From: Loktanella gaetbuli
GTDB lineage: Bacteria > Pseudomonadota > Alphaproteobacteria > Rhodobacterales > Rhodobacteraceae
DNA: 64,000 bases
Assembly (NCBI RefSeq): GCF_020531945.1
Contig: NZ_JAJATZ010000005.1
Span: 62,001-126,000, forward strand
Reading direction: 5' to 3'
Each line of letters starts with the position of its first letter. Position 1 is the first letter of the stretch. The translations under genes and the position numbers were made by a program. Positions 17,470-25,953 of the stretch are shown piece by piece. The notes under the pieces are model-generated. The model did not search any database. It saw only the letters and a program-made list of their open reading frames with translations, and had not been told where the DNA came from.

Positions 17470-18920
17470 CAGCTGCCCATCCGGCGTTCGAGGTTCGCCA
17501 CCGTTTCGGCGTCGACCTCTGGGGCGTCCAGCTGCGCAAGGATACGGGTCTTCACCGCGTCGGGCATCTGGCTGGTTTCAACATAATCCTTGAGACGCGC
17601 GCGCCGATCGTCATCCAGTGCGATCGGCGGATCAGGTTCGGGCATCGTGCCATCGGGCGACAGCGGCCGCACACCGATACCCGCCCCCAGCAAGGGCGAT
17701 CGTTCGGACACGATCCGCGCACCGTCCAGCCCCGCTGCGGCGATGATGACATCATCCCCTTGACGACGCAGAATTTCGGTTTGCGCGCTATCCAACCGGT
17801 CTTCGCCATTGACCACCAGAACGGTGCCATCGGCGGCCACCGCCGTCGCTGGCACGAGCGCCACATCCGTCAGTTCCGGCTCGGTCACGCTGACCGTGAC
17901 AAAATCGCCGGGACGAAACGCCCGGCCCGCGTCCAGTGCCGCGAACAGCAGGCGGCCCGTCTGACCTTCGCCGACCGCGCCGCCCACACGGTCCACCTGA
18001 CCGCGCGCTGTGACGGGCGTGCCTTGCGCATCCAGCGTCACCTGCACGGGCAAACCCGTCACGCGACCGGTTTCGTCCAGCAGGCGCGTGTATTGATCGG
18101 TCGACACGCGAAAGGACACATCCAGCAAATCAGGATCCAGCAACGTCGCCACCTGTTCGTTCGCCGTCACCCGCGCGCCCGGCGTGATCGTCACATCCGC
18201 CAGAACACCCGCAAAGGGTGCAGTCACCGTCGTATCCACCAGCGTCCGTTCGGCCTCGGCAAGGTCAATCTCGGCCCGATCCAGCGCGGTCCGAGAGGCA
18301 TCGATGCGCGCTTCGGCGTTGGCCAGCGCCTGCCTGCGGGTCAAAACCGTGCTCTGTGCGCTGGATAATGCGAGGTCGGCCTCTTCAACAGCTTGCTGTG
18401 TGCCGATCCCCCGCGTGGCCAGATCGCGCGCGCGGTCCAGCGCCGTCTGGCGCAAAGCAACCTGACGCTCGGCCGCGACCAATTCATCCTGTGCCAATGT
18501 CAGGCCCCGATCCGCGTCGCGCACCTCGGCCTCGGCGTCGCGCAATCCGGCGGCAACCCGGTCGCGGGCCGCCTGTGCCGTCGCCGGGTCGATCCGCATC
18601 AAAACGTCGCCAGCGGCAACCCGGCCACCATCGACCAGAGCATCGGAAACCTCCAGCACGGTGCCCCCGGCGGCGGCCCGCACCTGCAGGCTGCGCCTGC
18701 TGCGCAATTCGCCAAAGGTCCGCAGTTCCGGCGCGATGGTGCCTGCGGTCACCTGCGTGACGTTCACGGCAAAGACACGTTCGCGCTGGGGAAAACTGCG
18801 CGGCTCTTCGTTCATGCGTGCAACGATGGCGCCCCGCACCGTGTTGCCGGCCACCACGAGCAGGGCGAGGGTTGCCGCCAGCAGGAACAGACCCGTCAGA
18901 CTCCGCCTCAGAAAACGCAT
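17469..18920 (-). CDS. RND efflux periplasmic adaptor (HlyD/AcrA family)
   Basis: 483 residues. An N-terminal helix (about 8-30) anchors it; then come a biotinyl-lipoyl-like half (TVLEVSDALVDGGRVAAGDVLMRID), a long coiled-coil hairpin (about residues 120-230, rich in A, E, R), the second lipoyl half (VTAPFAGVLADVTITPGARV) and a beta-barrel domain. It links the permease to an outer-membrane channel. A C-terminal charged helical extension of about 60 residues is unusual. The stop overlaps the permease start as TGATG. A 20-bp inverted repeat begins 24 bases before the start codon. Confidence 0.9.
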   Translation of the reverse strand: MRFLRRSLTGLFLLAATLALLVVAGNTVRGAIVARMNEEPRSFPQRERVFAVNVTQVTAGTIAPELRTFGELRSRRSLQVRAAAGGTVLEVSDALVDGGRVAAGDVLMRIDPATAQAARDRVAAGLRDAEAEVRDADRGLTLAQDELVAAERQVALRQTALDRARDLATRGIGTQQAVEEADLALSSAQSTVLTRRQALANAEARIDASRTALDRAEIDLAEAERTLVDTTVTAPFAGVLADVTITPGARVTANEQVATLLDPDLLDVSFRVSTDQYTRLLDETGRVTGLPVQVTLDAQGTPVTARGQVDRVGGAVGEGQTGRLLFAALDAGRAFRPGDFVTVSVTEPELTDVALVPATAVAADGTVLVVNGEDRLDSAQTEILRRQGDDVIIAAAGLDGARIVSERSPLLGAGIGVRPLSPDGTMPEPDPPIALDDDRRARLKDYVETSQMPDAVKTRILAQLDAPEVDAETVANLERRMGS

Positions 18921-18943
18921 GCACTATCCCTCTGCTACAGTGT

Positions 18944-18963
18944 TCAAACTTAGACCAGTTTGA
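18944..18963. promoter_or_regulatory. 20-bp dyad, candidate repressor operator of the RND operon
   Basis: Perfect inverted repeat with seven-base arms TCAAACT and AGTTTGA around the spacer TAGACC, read on the plus strand. It lies 24-43 bases upstream of the adaptor start codon, a position that would overlap the promoter. Efflux operons are often controlled by TetR-family repressors that bind such dyads, but no regulator gene is adjacent, so the binder is unknown. Confidence 0.5.
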
Positions 18964-19002
18964 CCCCAAGGCCAGCGACATGACGTCACAAGGCCGTGCT
19001 GA

Positions 19003-19545
19003 TCACTTGCGCCGTTGATGTTCGTCCAACCGAGGCATGATTTCCACGAAATTGCAGGGCCGGTGACGGTAATCCAGCTGTTTGCACAGAATTTCATCCC
19101 AGGCATCGCGGCACGCACCGGGCGAGCCGGGCAAGGCGAACAGATAGGTGCCCTGCGCCACGCCCCCAGTGGCGCGCGACTGCACGGCCGATGTTCCGAT
19201 CTTGGCCATGCTGACATGGGTGAACACCGTGCCAAAGGCGTCGATTTCCTTTTCATAGACGTCGCGATGTGCCTCGACCGTGACATCGCGCCCGGTCAGG
19301 CCGGTTCCCCCGGTGGAAATGATGACATCAATACCCGCATCGGCGCACCAGTCGCGCAACTGATCTGCAATCGCGGCCCGGTCATCCCGCAGGATGGTCC
19401 GTGCAACCAACATGTGCCCCGCTTGGGTCAGTCTCTCCACCAATGTATCCCCGGACCGATCATCCTGCGGACGGCGCGTGTCGCTGACGGTCAGCACGGC
19501 AATCCGAACGGGAATGAAATCGCGGGTTTCGTCGATGCGGCTCAT
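19003..19545 (-). CDS. moaB: Molybdenum cofactor biosynthesis protein B
   Basis: 180 residues, MoaB/Mog-type fold. Seen: VLTVSDTRRPQDDRSGDTL, then ISTGGTGLTGRDVT (the molybdopterin-binding TGGTG loop) and ALPGSPGACRDAWDEIL. MoaB/Mog enzymes adenylylate molybdopterin before molybdenum insertion. The ATG at 19545 has GAAGGA upstream and overlaps the stop of the uracil-DNA glycosylase gene by four bases (ATGA), so the pair is co-translated. Other cofactor genes are found 23 kb away (fdhD, mobA, mobB, moeA). Confidence 0.92.
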   Translation of the reverse strand: MSRIDETRDFIPVRIAVLTVSDTRRPQDDRSGDTLVERLTQAGHMLVARTILRDDRAAIADQLRDWCADAGIDVIISTGGTGLTGRDVTVEAHRDVYEKEIDAFGTVFTHVSMAKIGTSAVQSRATGGVAQGTYLFALPGSPGACRDAWDEILCKQLDYRHRPCNFVEIMPRLDEHQRRK

Positions 19546-20342
19546 GCAGGGTCCTTCAGTCTGGATTTCAGCGCAAGCAGATCGGCCCATGCTTCACGCT
19601 TGGCGATCGTGTTGCGCAACAGATAGGCGGGGTGGAACATGGGCAAGGCCGGACGACCCAGCACCTCGGCCCAGGCCCCGCGCAAACGCGTAATCCCCTG
19701 CCGCCCCAGCAGCGCACCGCATGGCGTATTGCCCATCAGCACGATCAGGTCAGGGTTCGCCAGCGCGATATGCCGTTCCAGGAACGGCACCATCATCGCG
19801 ACATCTTCAGCCCCCGGCGTGGCATTGCCCGGCGGCCGCCACGGCAGCACGTTGGTGATATAGACAGCGCGGTCTGCATCCGTGGCCCCGCGATCCAGTC
19901 CAATCGCCGCCAGCATCCGGTCCAGAAGCTGGCCCGCCTCACCGACAAAGGGCCGCCCCTCGCGGTCCTCGTGCCGTCCCGGTGCCTCGCCGACAATCAT
20001 CACCCGTGCACCCGCATGTCCGTCCGCAAAGACAAAATTGCGCGCGCCCCGCTTCAGCTCGCACAACTCGAACGCCTGTTGCGCTGCGGCCAGCGCCGGC
20101 AGATCGGCTGCGGCCTCTGCCGCATCGCGCGCCAGCGCAACGGGGTCCAGATCCGCGACCCTTGCCACCGGTGGTGGCCCCTTGGGTGCCGGTGCGGGCT
20201 GGCGCTTGGGTTGTTTCACCTCCAGCGCATAGCGGTCGACCGGCACGTCGCCTACGGCATCTACAGCCCCCAGCTCGACCTGCCAATCCAGCAGCGCCAG
20301 ATCCGACCAATATGTATCCACCGATTCCATCCGCGCGATCAT
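19542..20342 (-). CDS. Uracil-DNA glycosylase, family 4-like, lacking Fe-S cysteines
   Basis: 266 residues. Motifs: GEAPGRHED (catalytic loop), GRPFVGEAGQLLDRML, TNVLPWRPPGN, GNTPCGALLG and MFHPAYLLR. Excises uracil from DNA. An N-terminal Ala/Pro-rich segment (about 75 residues) precedes the core. Canonical family 4 enzymes bind a 4Fe-4S cluster through four cysteines; here the first pair is F-x2-C, the third site is W (PWRPP instead of KCRPP) and the fourth is M, so a cluster cannot be held. The ATG at 20342 has AGGCGG upstream; ATG 20330 is an alternative. Confidence 0.88.
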   Translation of the reverse strand: MIARMESVDTYWSDLALLDWQVELGAVDAVGDVPVDRYALEVKQPKRQPAPAPKGPPPVARVADLDPVALARDAAEAAADLPALAAAQQAFELCELKRGARNFVFADGHAGARVMIVGEAPGRHEDREGRPFVGEAGQLLDRMLAAIGLDRGATDADRAVYITNVLPWRPPGNATPGAEDVAMMVPFLERHIALANPDLIVLMGNTPCGALLGRQGITRLRGAWAEVLGRPALPMFHPAYLLRNTIAKREAWADLLALKSRLKDPA

Positions 20343-20387
20343 AGGCCGCCTGCCGCCGAATGGGCAGACCCCCAGCAAGGGCAATCG

Positions 20388-20438
20388 CTGTTTTCGAAAT
20401 ATCCCGGGGGAGTCCGGCACGGACGGGGGCTGGCCCCC
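20388..20438 (+). repeat. Dispersed intergenic repeat, copy B
   Basis: Reads CTGTTTTCGAAATATCCCGG followed by GGGAGTCCGGCACGG and a G5-C-TGG-C5 hairpin. It shares the AAATATCCCGGGGGAG core with the copies at 27367, 43151 and 47048. It lies between the divergent uracil-DNA glycosylase and pyrB genes, so it is part of both 5' regions. Confidence 0.7.
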
Positions 20439-20485
20439 CTGCCCGGCCCGCACTATAACGCCGCCATCACACCCGGAGGATCCCG

Positions 20486-21427
20486 ATGACATTCCGCGCC
20501 CGTCACCTGCTTGGCATCGAACACCTTCACCCGACCGAGATCACGACGCTGCTCGACCTTGCCGACACCTACGCCGAGGCGAACCGCGCCGGCACCGCGC
20601 CGCGCGACAGGCTGGCGGGTCTGACCCAGATCAACATGTTCTTTGAAAACTCGACCCGCACGCAGGCCAGTTTCGAGATGGCCGGAAAAAAGCTGGGCGC
20701 CGACGTGATGAACATGTCGATGCAGACCTCCAGCGTCAAAAAGGGCGAAACCCTGATCGACACGGCCCTGACCCTGAACGCCATGCATCCCGACCTGCTG
20801 GTGGTGCGCCACCCGTCATCCGGTGCTGTGGACCTGCTGGCGCAAAAGGTGAATTGCGCCGTTCTGAACGCCGGTGACGGACGGCATGAACATCCCACGC
20901 AGGCGCTGCTGGACGCGTTGACGATCCGCAGGGCCAAGGGACGGCTGCACCGTTTGTCCATCGCGATCTGCGGCGATATCGCGCACAGCCGCGTCGCCCG
21001 GTCCAACATCATGCTGCTGGGCAAGATGGAAAACCGAATCCGCCTGATTGCCCCGCCCACGCTGATGCCCACGGGCATCGCTGATTTCGGGGCCGAGGTG
21101 TTCACCGACATGCGCAAGGGCCTGGAGGGGGTCGACGTGGTGATGATGCTCCGCCTGCAAAAAGAACGGATGGACGGTGGCTTTATTCCGTCCGAACGCG
21201 AATATTTCCACCGCTACGGGCTGGATGCGGAAAAACTGAGCCATGCCAAACCCGATGCCATCGTCATGCACCCCGGCCCGATGAACCGTGGTGTGGAAAT
21301 CGACGGCACGATTGCCGACGACATCAACCGCAGCGTGATCCAGACGCAGGTGGAAATGGGCGTCGCCGTGCGCATGGCCGCGATGGACCTGCTGGCGCAG
21401 AACCTGCGCGCCGCACGGGCTGCCTGA
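20486..21427 (+). CDS. pyrB: Aspartate carbamoyltransferase catalytic subunit
   Basis: 313 residues. Second step of pyrimidine synthesis: carbamoyl phosphate plus aspartate to N-carbamoylaspartate. Seen: FFENSTRTQASFE (carbamoyl-phosphate loop), VRHPSSGAV, HEHPTQALLD and MHPGPMNRG. The start ATG has CCGGAGGATCCCG upstream, and a TATAAC -10-like box lies at 20452-20457, implying a short leader without an attenuator. Downstream, after two small genes, comes a dihydroorotase-like gene whose metal ligands are lost, the arrangement of class A bacterial ATCases in which an inactive PyrC' stabilises PyrB. Confidence 0.96.
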   Translation: MTFRARHLLGIEHLHPTEITTLLDLADTYAEANRAGTAPRDRLAGLTQINMFFENSTRTQASFEMAGKKLGADVMNMSMQTSSVKKGETLIDTALTLNAMHPDLLVVRHPSSGAVDLLAQKVNCAVLNAGDGRHEHPTQALLDALTIRRAKGRLHRLSIAICGDIAHSRVARSNIMLLGKMENRIRLIAPPTLMPTGIADFGAEVFTDMRKGLEGVDVVMMLRLQKERMDGGFIPSEREYFHRYGLDAEKLSHAKPDAIVMHPGPMNRGVEIDGTIADDINRSVIQTQVEMGVAVRMAAMDLLAQNLRAARAA

Positions 21428-21472
21428 CGCACAGGGCTGGCCACCGGGGGCCCAAGCGTCTAGCCTGCCCCC

Positions 21473-21649
21473 ATGAAACATGTGCCAAAACAAACCACCG
21501 ATGATGCTTTGATCCAGGAATTCCTGAACAAGGGCGGCAAGGTCAGCAAGGGTAAAACCAAACCGCTGCCCGCCGAACTGGGCCTGAGCAACAACACCTG
21601 GAACAACAAACCCACGCGCGAGGAACGCGCGGCCCGCGACAAAAAATAA
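21473..21649 (+). CDS. Small basic hypothetical protein (58 aa)
   Basis: 58 codons from ATG to TAA, starting MKHVPKQTTDDALIQEFLNK and ending ARDKK. Rich in Lys, with an acidic/aliphatic N-terminal helix and a polar Asn-rich middle (GLSNNTWNNKPTREE). Composition and codon use look coding, and there is no competing frame. It is soluble, with no signal or membrane segment. It lies 45 bases after pyrB on the same strand. No family recognised with certainty; similar short basic proteins are seen in related genomes. No strong ribosome site is visible. Confidence 0.6.
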   Translation: MKHVPKQTTDDALIQEFLNKGGKVSKGKTKPLPAELGLSNNTWNNKPTREERAARDKK

Positions 21650-21725
21650 TGTCGCGCCACGCCAAAGGCGGAACCGGGGCCGCCCCCTGCGGTTAGCCCT
21701 CGACCACCGCAACATGCAGGCAGCC

Positions 21726-22247
21726 ATGACACTGACAATTCCCGACGACGACCACGGCCAGATTCGCATCTTCGCGGTCACTCCGCCTGCCGACCCCGCC
21801 CTGCTGGAGGCGGACCCGGCCGCCATTGCCAAGGCACTTGGAACGGATGCGCTGAACCTCGATTTCGTGGACGTCGTCGATACCCGCAACCTGGCGGGGC
21901 TGTCGCTGCTGGACTACCTCCATCAGGGCTACGACGTGCCGTCCGATCTGGCCGATGACGCGGCGCTGCGCGATATATCAGGTCCGGTCATTCTGGTGAT
22001 GTCACGCGCATCATGGGGACAAAAGGTCACACTCGTTCCTGCACCCGGCGTCCGCCATGTCACGACCTTGGGTGAGCCCGCACGCTTGCGCCCGCCCGTA
22101 TCGCCGATTGCCAGCGCCGGTGCCACGGGTGCGATCCCACCGGGCAAGGGTCCGCCGTCCAACGCCGCCATGTCAGGCCGTGTTGCGACGCTGGCGCTGC
22201 TGGTGCTGTTCGCGCTGGTGGGGGTGATGATCTGGGTCGCCAGCTGA
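21726..22247 (+). CDS. Hypothetical protein with C-terminal membrane anchor
   Basis: 173 residues from ATG 21726 (MTLTIPDDD); an upstream ATG at 21714 would add four residues. Residues 1-115 look globular, with a VMSRASWGQKVTLVPAPGVRHVTTLGEP stretch; then comes a Pro/Gly/Ala-rich linker and a C-terminal transmembrane helix (VATLALLVLFALVGVMIWVA). It would be tail-anchored with its domain in the cytoplasm. It sits between pyrB and the dihydroorotase-like gene on the same strand. Function unknown; no catalytic motif is recognised. Confidence 0.75.
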   Translation: MTLTIPDDDHGQIRIFAVTPPADPALLEADPAAIAKALGTDALNLDFVDVVDTRNLAGLSLLDYLHQGYDVPSDLADDAALRDISGPVILVMSRASWGQKVTLVPAPGVRHVTTLGEPARLRPPVSPIASAGATGAIPPGKGPPSNAAMSGRVATLALLVLFALVGVMIWVAS

Positions 22248-22335
22248 CGGCCAGGCCCATCTGCGGACACGAGCAAAGATTGACCCTATCCATCCCGGTC
22301 CCTAAACCTGCGACGAACAGACAGGACCGGCCCGC

Positions 22336-23616
22336 ATGACCCTGACCCATTTCACCAACGCAACGCTGATCGATCCTGTCGCCCTGACAGAGGAAACCGG
22401 CAGCCTGACAATTCGTGACGGGCTGATCATCGCCATCGACGGTGCCGCCCCCAAGGACGCGCAGGTCATCGACGCAGGCGGTGCCTGTCTGGCACCCGGC
22501 ATCATCGACATCGGCGTCAAGGTTTCGGAACCGGGCGAACGTCACAAGGAATCCTTTCGCTCTGCCGGGCGGGCCGCAGCGGCCGGTGGTGTCACCACGA
22601 TCGTCACCCGCCCCGACACCCTGCCCGCCATCGACACGCCGGAAACACTGGAATTCGTCGCACGTCGCGCTGCCGCTGACGCGCAGGTCCACGTCCTGCC
22701 CATGGCGGCCCTGACCAAGGGCCGCATGGGCCAGGAAATGACCGAAATCGGCCTGCTGCTGGACGGTGGTGCGGTTGCGTTTTCCGACTGCGACCGTGTC
22801 GTCACGAATACCAAGGTCTATGCCCGCGCCCTGACCTATGCGGCCAGCCTCGATGCGCTTGTCGTCGGTCACGTGCAGGATCCGGTGCTGTCGGACGGGG
22901 CCTCTGTCACCGCGGGCAAATTCGCCTCGCTGCGGGGATTGTCCGGCGTGTCACCCATGGCCGAACGCATGGCGCTGGACCGCGATATCGCATTGCTGGA
23001 AATGACGGGCGCGAAATACCACGCCGACCAGATCACCACCGCCCGCGCGCTGCCCGCGCTGGAACGGGCCAAACGCAACGGTCTGGACATCACGGCAGGC
23101 GTCAGCATCCACCACCTGACGCTGAACGAACTCGACGTGGCCGACTACCGGACGTTCTTCAAACTCAAACCACCCCTGCGGTCCGAGGACGATCGCCGCG
23201 CCGTGATTGCTGCGGTGGCCGAGGGACTGATCGACATCATCAGTTCCATGCACACCCCACAGGACGAGGAATCCAAACGCCTACCGTTCGAGGACGCCGC
23301 ATCCGGTGCCGTCGGTCTGGAAACCCTGCTGCCCGCCGCCCTGCGGCTGGTGCACGAGGATCAGATCAGCCTGCCGCGCCTGTTCCGCGCCATGTCGTTG
23401 AACCCTGCGCGCCGTCTGGGACTGGACGCAGGCCGGTTGCGCATCGGCGCACCCGCTGACCTGATCCTGTTCGACCCACATATGCCGTTCCAGCTGGACC
23501 GCAGCACGCTGCTGTCGAAATCGAAAAACACACCCTTTGACGGCGCGCGCCTACAGGGCCGTGTGCTGGGCACATGGGTCGACGGCACCCGCATATTCGG
23601 AGACGTCGATGCCTGA
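22336..23616 (+). CDS. Dihydroorotase-like protein with degenerate active site (PyrX/PyrC' type)
   Basis: 426 residues aligning over the full length of class I dihydroorotase. The fold motifs remain (GIIDIGVKVSEPG, GVTTIVTRPDT, VSIHHLTLNEL, GAVGLET), but the catalytic ones do not. The metal-binding D-x-H-x-H-x-R reads D58-I-G60-V-K62-V-S64; the YHxxH histidine pair is H229 and Q232; the TDHAPH loop is S304-M305-H-T-P-Q309, so the catalytic Asp is Met. It is very unlikely to bind zinc or hydrolyse dihydroorotate. By analogy with Pseudomonas PyrC', it probably forms a structural complex with PyrB. The end overlaps plsY by eight bases. Confidence 0.85.
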   Translation: MTLTHFTNATLIDPVALTEETGSLTIRDGLIIAIDGAAPKDAQVIDAGGACLAPGIIDIGVKVSEPGERHKESFRSAGRAAAAGGVTTIVTRPDTLPAIDTPETLEFVARRAAADAQVHVLPMAALTKGRMGQEMTEIGLLLDGGAVAFSDCDRVVTNTKVYARALTYAASLDALVVGHVQDPVLSDGASVTAGKFASLRGLSGVSPMAERMALDRDIALLEMTGAKYHADQITTARALPALERAKRNGLDITAGVSIHHLTLNELDVADYRTFFKLKPPLRSEDDRRAVIAAVAEGLIDIISSMHTPQDEESKRLPFEDAASGAVGLETLLPAALRLVHEDQISLPRLFRAMSLNPARRLGLDAGRLRIGAPADLILFDPHMPFQLDRSTLLSKSKNTPFDGARLQGRVLGTWVDGTRIFGDVDA

Positions 23617-24217
23617 ATTCGTCAGTCCAACCGGCGTTCTGATCCTCTGGGCCGTGATCGGCTATCTGCTGGGGTCGATCCCCACTGGCGTGATCGCCGC
23701 CCGCCTGATGGGTCTGGGCAACCTGCGCGACATCGGGTCCGGCAATATCGGGGCCACCAACGTGTTGCGCACCGGCAATAAAAAGGCCGCCGCGATCACC
23801 CTGATCGGTGACGCACTCAAAGGCGTCGTGGCCGTGATTCTCGCGCGCGCGTTCGCAGGTCCCGACGCCGTGCAGCTGGCTGCGCTGATGGCCTTTGTCG
23901 GGCATTGCTATCCCGTCTGGTTGGGCTTCAAGGGCGGCAAGGGTGTCGCAACCTTTCTCGGCCTGATCCTCATCCTTGCGCCCATCGCGGGCCTGATCGC
24001 CTGCGCCGTCTGGGCTGGCACCGCCAAATTGGCCAAGATTTCATCCCTCGCAGCCCTCGTCGCAGCAGCCGTCACACCACTGGTTTTGCTGGTTCTGGGT
24101 GCCGGACAGTTCTTTGCCCTCGCCTTTGTGCTGGCGGCGCTGATTTTCTGGCGGCACCGCGCGAACATCGCGCGCCTGCGCGACGGTACCGAACCGCGGA
24201 TCGGATCAAAGGGCTAA
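23609..24217 (+). CDS. plsY: Glycerol-3-phosphate acyltransferase PlsY
   Basis: 202 residues with about five transmembrane helices. Seen: GYLLGSIPTG, the LRDIGSGNIGATNVLRTG motif, GHCYPVWLGFKGGKGVAT and a C-terminal RHRANIARLRDGTE, together the three conserved cytoplasmic loops of PlsY. It uses acyl-phosphate to acylate glycerol 3-phosphate at the inner membrane, the step before PlsC. The ATG at 23609 has GGAGACGTC just upstream and lies inside the end of the previous gene (8-base overlap), so it is coupled to it. Confidence 0.95.
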   Translation: MPEFVSPTGVLILWAVIGYLLGSIPTGVIAARLMGLGNLRDIGSGNIGATNVLRTGNKKAAAITLIGDALKGVVAVILARAFAGPDAVQLAALMAFVGHCYPVWLGFKGGKGVATFLGLILILAPIAGLIACAVWAGTAKLAKISSLAALVAAAVTPLVLLVLGAGQFFALAFVLAALIFWRHRANIARLRDGTEPRIGSKG

Positions 24218-24262
24218 ATCACGCCCAGCCCTGCCCGAATACCCTGCGCCACACGCGTGCCC

Positions 24263-24481
24263 CTATCGCCGCAAGAAGACGCGCAACAGCATCAACGGCC
24301 AGCCAAAGAGGCTGCGCAACGGCAAAACCCGCAGCGCGATCGCCAGCGGCAACACCAGCGCAAGTCCGACCAAGGCACCGCCCGCCGCCGCGATCCCGGC
24401 CCCCGGCGGCAAGCCGATGAACACCGGCCCCGCGAGGATGACCGGAAACGTCGCGCGTCTGATGAATGAGCCAAAGATCAT
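24263..24481 (-). CDS. Possible small membrane protein (72 aa)
   Basis: 72 residues with two hydrophobic helices (about 11-28 and 32-50) and basic ends (FIRR..., LLRVFLRR). Start ATG; only a weak AGGG lies upstream. It begins 17 bases past the terminator of the glutamate-cysteine ligase gene, leaving almost no room for a promoter, so expression would need terminator read-through. No family recognised. Without it the stretch 24218-24582 holds only that terminator and nothing else I can see. Confidence 0.4.
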   Translation of the reverse strand: MIFGSFIRRATFPVILAGPVFIGLPPGAGIAAAGGALVGLALVLPLAIALRVLPLRSLFGWPLMLLRVFLRR

Positions 24482-24497
24482 GCACCGACCCTGACAT

Positions 24498-24529
24498 AAA
24501 AAACGGCGCCGAACATCTGCCCGACGCCG
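24498..24529 (-). terminator. Rho-independent terminator of the glutamate-cysteine ligase gene
   Basis: On the minus strand an eight-base stem (CGGCGTCG paired with CGGCGCCG, one T-G wobble) with a ten-base loop is followed by six T. It lies about 55 bases past the ligase stop codon. Confidence 0.85.
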
Positions 24530-24582
24530 CTGACTTTGGTTTTCAGACGCGCTGTGTCAGCCGCGCCATGCGCGAAATTGCG

Positions 24583-25953
24583 TCAATATGCGTAGGCGCT
24601 GTAAATCGGGTCCAGCTTTTCGTTCCACGGCCCGTGGTATTGCGCCAACAGTTCGTCAGCAGGAACCATGCCGGTTTCCACACTGTCCTTGAGAGCATTC
24701 AGGAAATGGGTCTCGTCCGGGATCAACCCGCCGCTGCCTGGACGTGCGCGCGCCCTCAGGCCCGCCTCTGCAATCGCCACACATTCGCGCGCAAGGCTGT
24801 GCATGTCGATCCCGTCAACCTTTGCCTGCAACCCGTCGACAGATGCGGCAACCCGCAGCGCCTCGCGCTGTTCAGCGGTCCAGTCCTTGCACAGGTCCCA
24901 CGCGGCATCGAGCGCCGTCTGGTCATACATCAGGCCAACCCAAAACGCAGGAAGGGCACACAGGCGTCGCCAAGGGCCGCCGTCCGCGCCGCGCATCTCG
25001 ATGAATTGCTTGACCCGCGCCTCGGGAAACACGGTTGTCAAATGGTCTGCCCAGTCGGACAACAACGGCTTTTCCCCCGGCAACGCAGGCAGTTCGCCGC
25101 GCAGAAAATCGCGGAACGACTGGCCCAGCGCGTCGATATATTTGCCGTCGCGGTAGACGAAATACATCGGTACATCCAGCACCCACTGCACCCAGGCCTC
25201 GAACCCGAAACCGTCGTCAAAGATGAATGGCAGTGTGCCCGTGCGGCTATCGTCCAGCCCACGCCAGACCCGGCTGCGCCAGGATTTGTGACCGTTCGGC
25301 TGCCCCTCGAAGAACGGCGAATTGGCAAACAGTGCCGTCGCAACCGGCTGAAGCGCCACAGCCGTGCGCATCTTCTGCACCATGTCGGCCTCGGTGCTGA
25401 AATCGAGGTTCACCTGCACGGTGCAGGTCCGCCGCATCATCTGTTTGCCGTGGGTGCCGACCTTGTCCATATAGGCGTCCATCAGCTTGTAACGGCCCTT
25501 GGGCATCAGCGGCATCTGGTCGTGCGTCCATTCCGGTGCCGCGCCAAGCCCGATGAACCCCGCTCCGATCTCGTCCGCGATTTCCTTGACCTGCGCCAGA
25601 TGGTCGTTCACCTCGTCACAGGTCTGGTGGATCGTCTCCAGCGGTGCGCCCGACAGTTCCAGCTGCCCGCCGGGTTCAAGCGAGATGTTCGCGCCATCCT
25701 TGGTCAATCCGATGATGTGACCACCCTCTTCGACACGGTCCCAGCCAAAACGCCCCTCAAGGCCCTCCAGCATCGCCTTGATCCCGCAGTCCCCGTCGTA
25801 GGGCAGCGGCATATGCGTCGCGGTGTCATAGCCAAATTTCTCGTGCTCGGTCCCGATCCGCCAGGCGTCCTTGGGCTTGCAGCCCTTTTCCAGCATCTCG
25901 GCGAGTTGATCGTGGTTTTCGATGGGCCCGCCACCGGATTGAGGAATAGACAT
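24583..25953 (-). CDS. gshA: Glutamate-cysteine ligase (proteobacterial/plant type)
   Basis: 456 residues, matching the alphaproteobacterial and plant-type GCL (TIGR01436) length. Makes gamma-glutamylcysteine, the committed step to glutathione. Seen: RIGTEHEKFGY near the N-terminus, ISLEPGGQLELSGAPL, MRRTCTVQVNLDF, and FIEMRGADGGPW (substrate and metal-binding blocks). The start ATG at 25953 begins MSIPQSGGGP, as in homologues; the longer frame upstream is not used. A clear terminator follows. Glutathione supply links it to the class III formaldehyde dehydrogenase at 54 kb. Confidence 0.95.
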   Translation of the reverse strand: MSIPQSGGGPIENHDQLAEMLEKGCKPKDAWRIGTEHEKFGYDTATHMPLPYDGDCGIKAMLEGLEGRFGWDRVEEGGHIIGLTKDGANISLEPGGQLELSGAPLETIHQTCDEVNDHLAQVKEIADEIGAGFIGLGAAPEWTHDQMPLMPKGRYKLMDAYMDKVGTHGKQMMRRTCTVQVNLDFSTEADMVQKMRTAVALQPVATALFANSPFFEGQPNGHKSWRSRVWRGLDDSRTGTLPFIFDDGFGFEAWVQWVLDVPMYFVYRDGKYIDALGQSFRDFLRGELPALPGEKPLLSDWADHLTTVFPEARVKQFIEMRGADGGPWRRLCALPAFWVGLMYDQTALDAAWDLCKDWTAEQREALRVAASVDGLQAKVDGIDMHSLARECVAIAEAGLRARARPGSGGLIPDETHFLNALKDSVETGMVPADELLAQYHGPWNEKLDPIYSAYAY

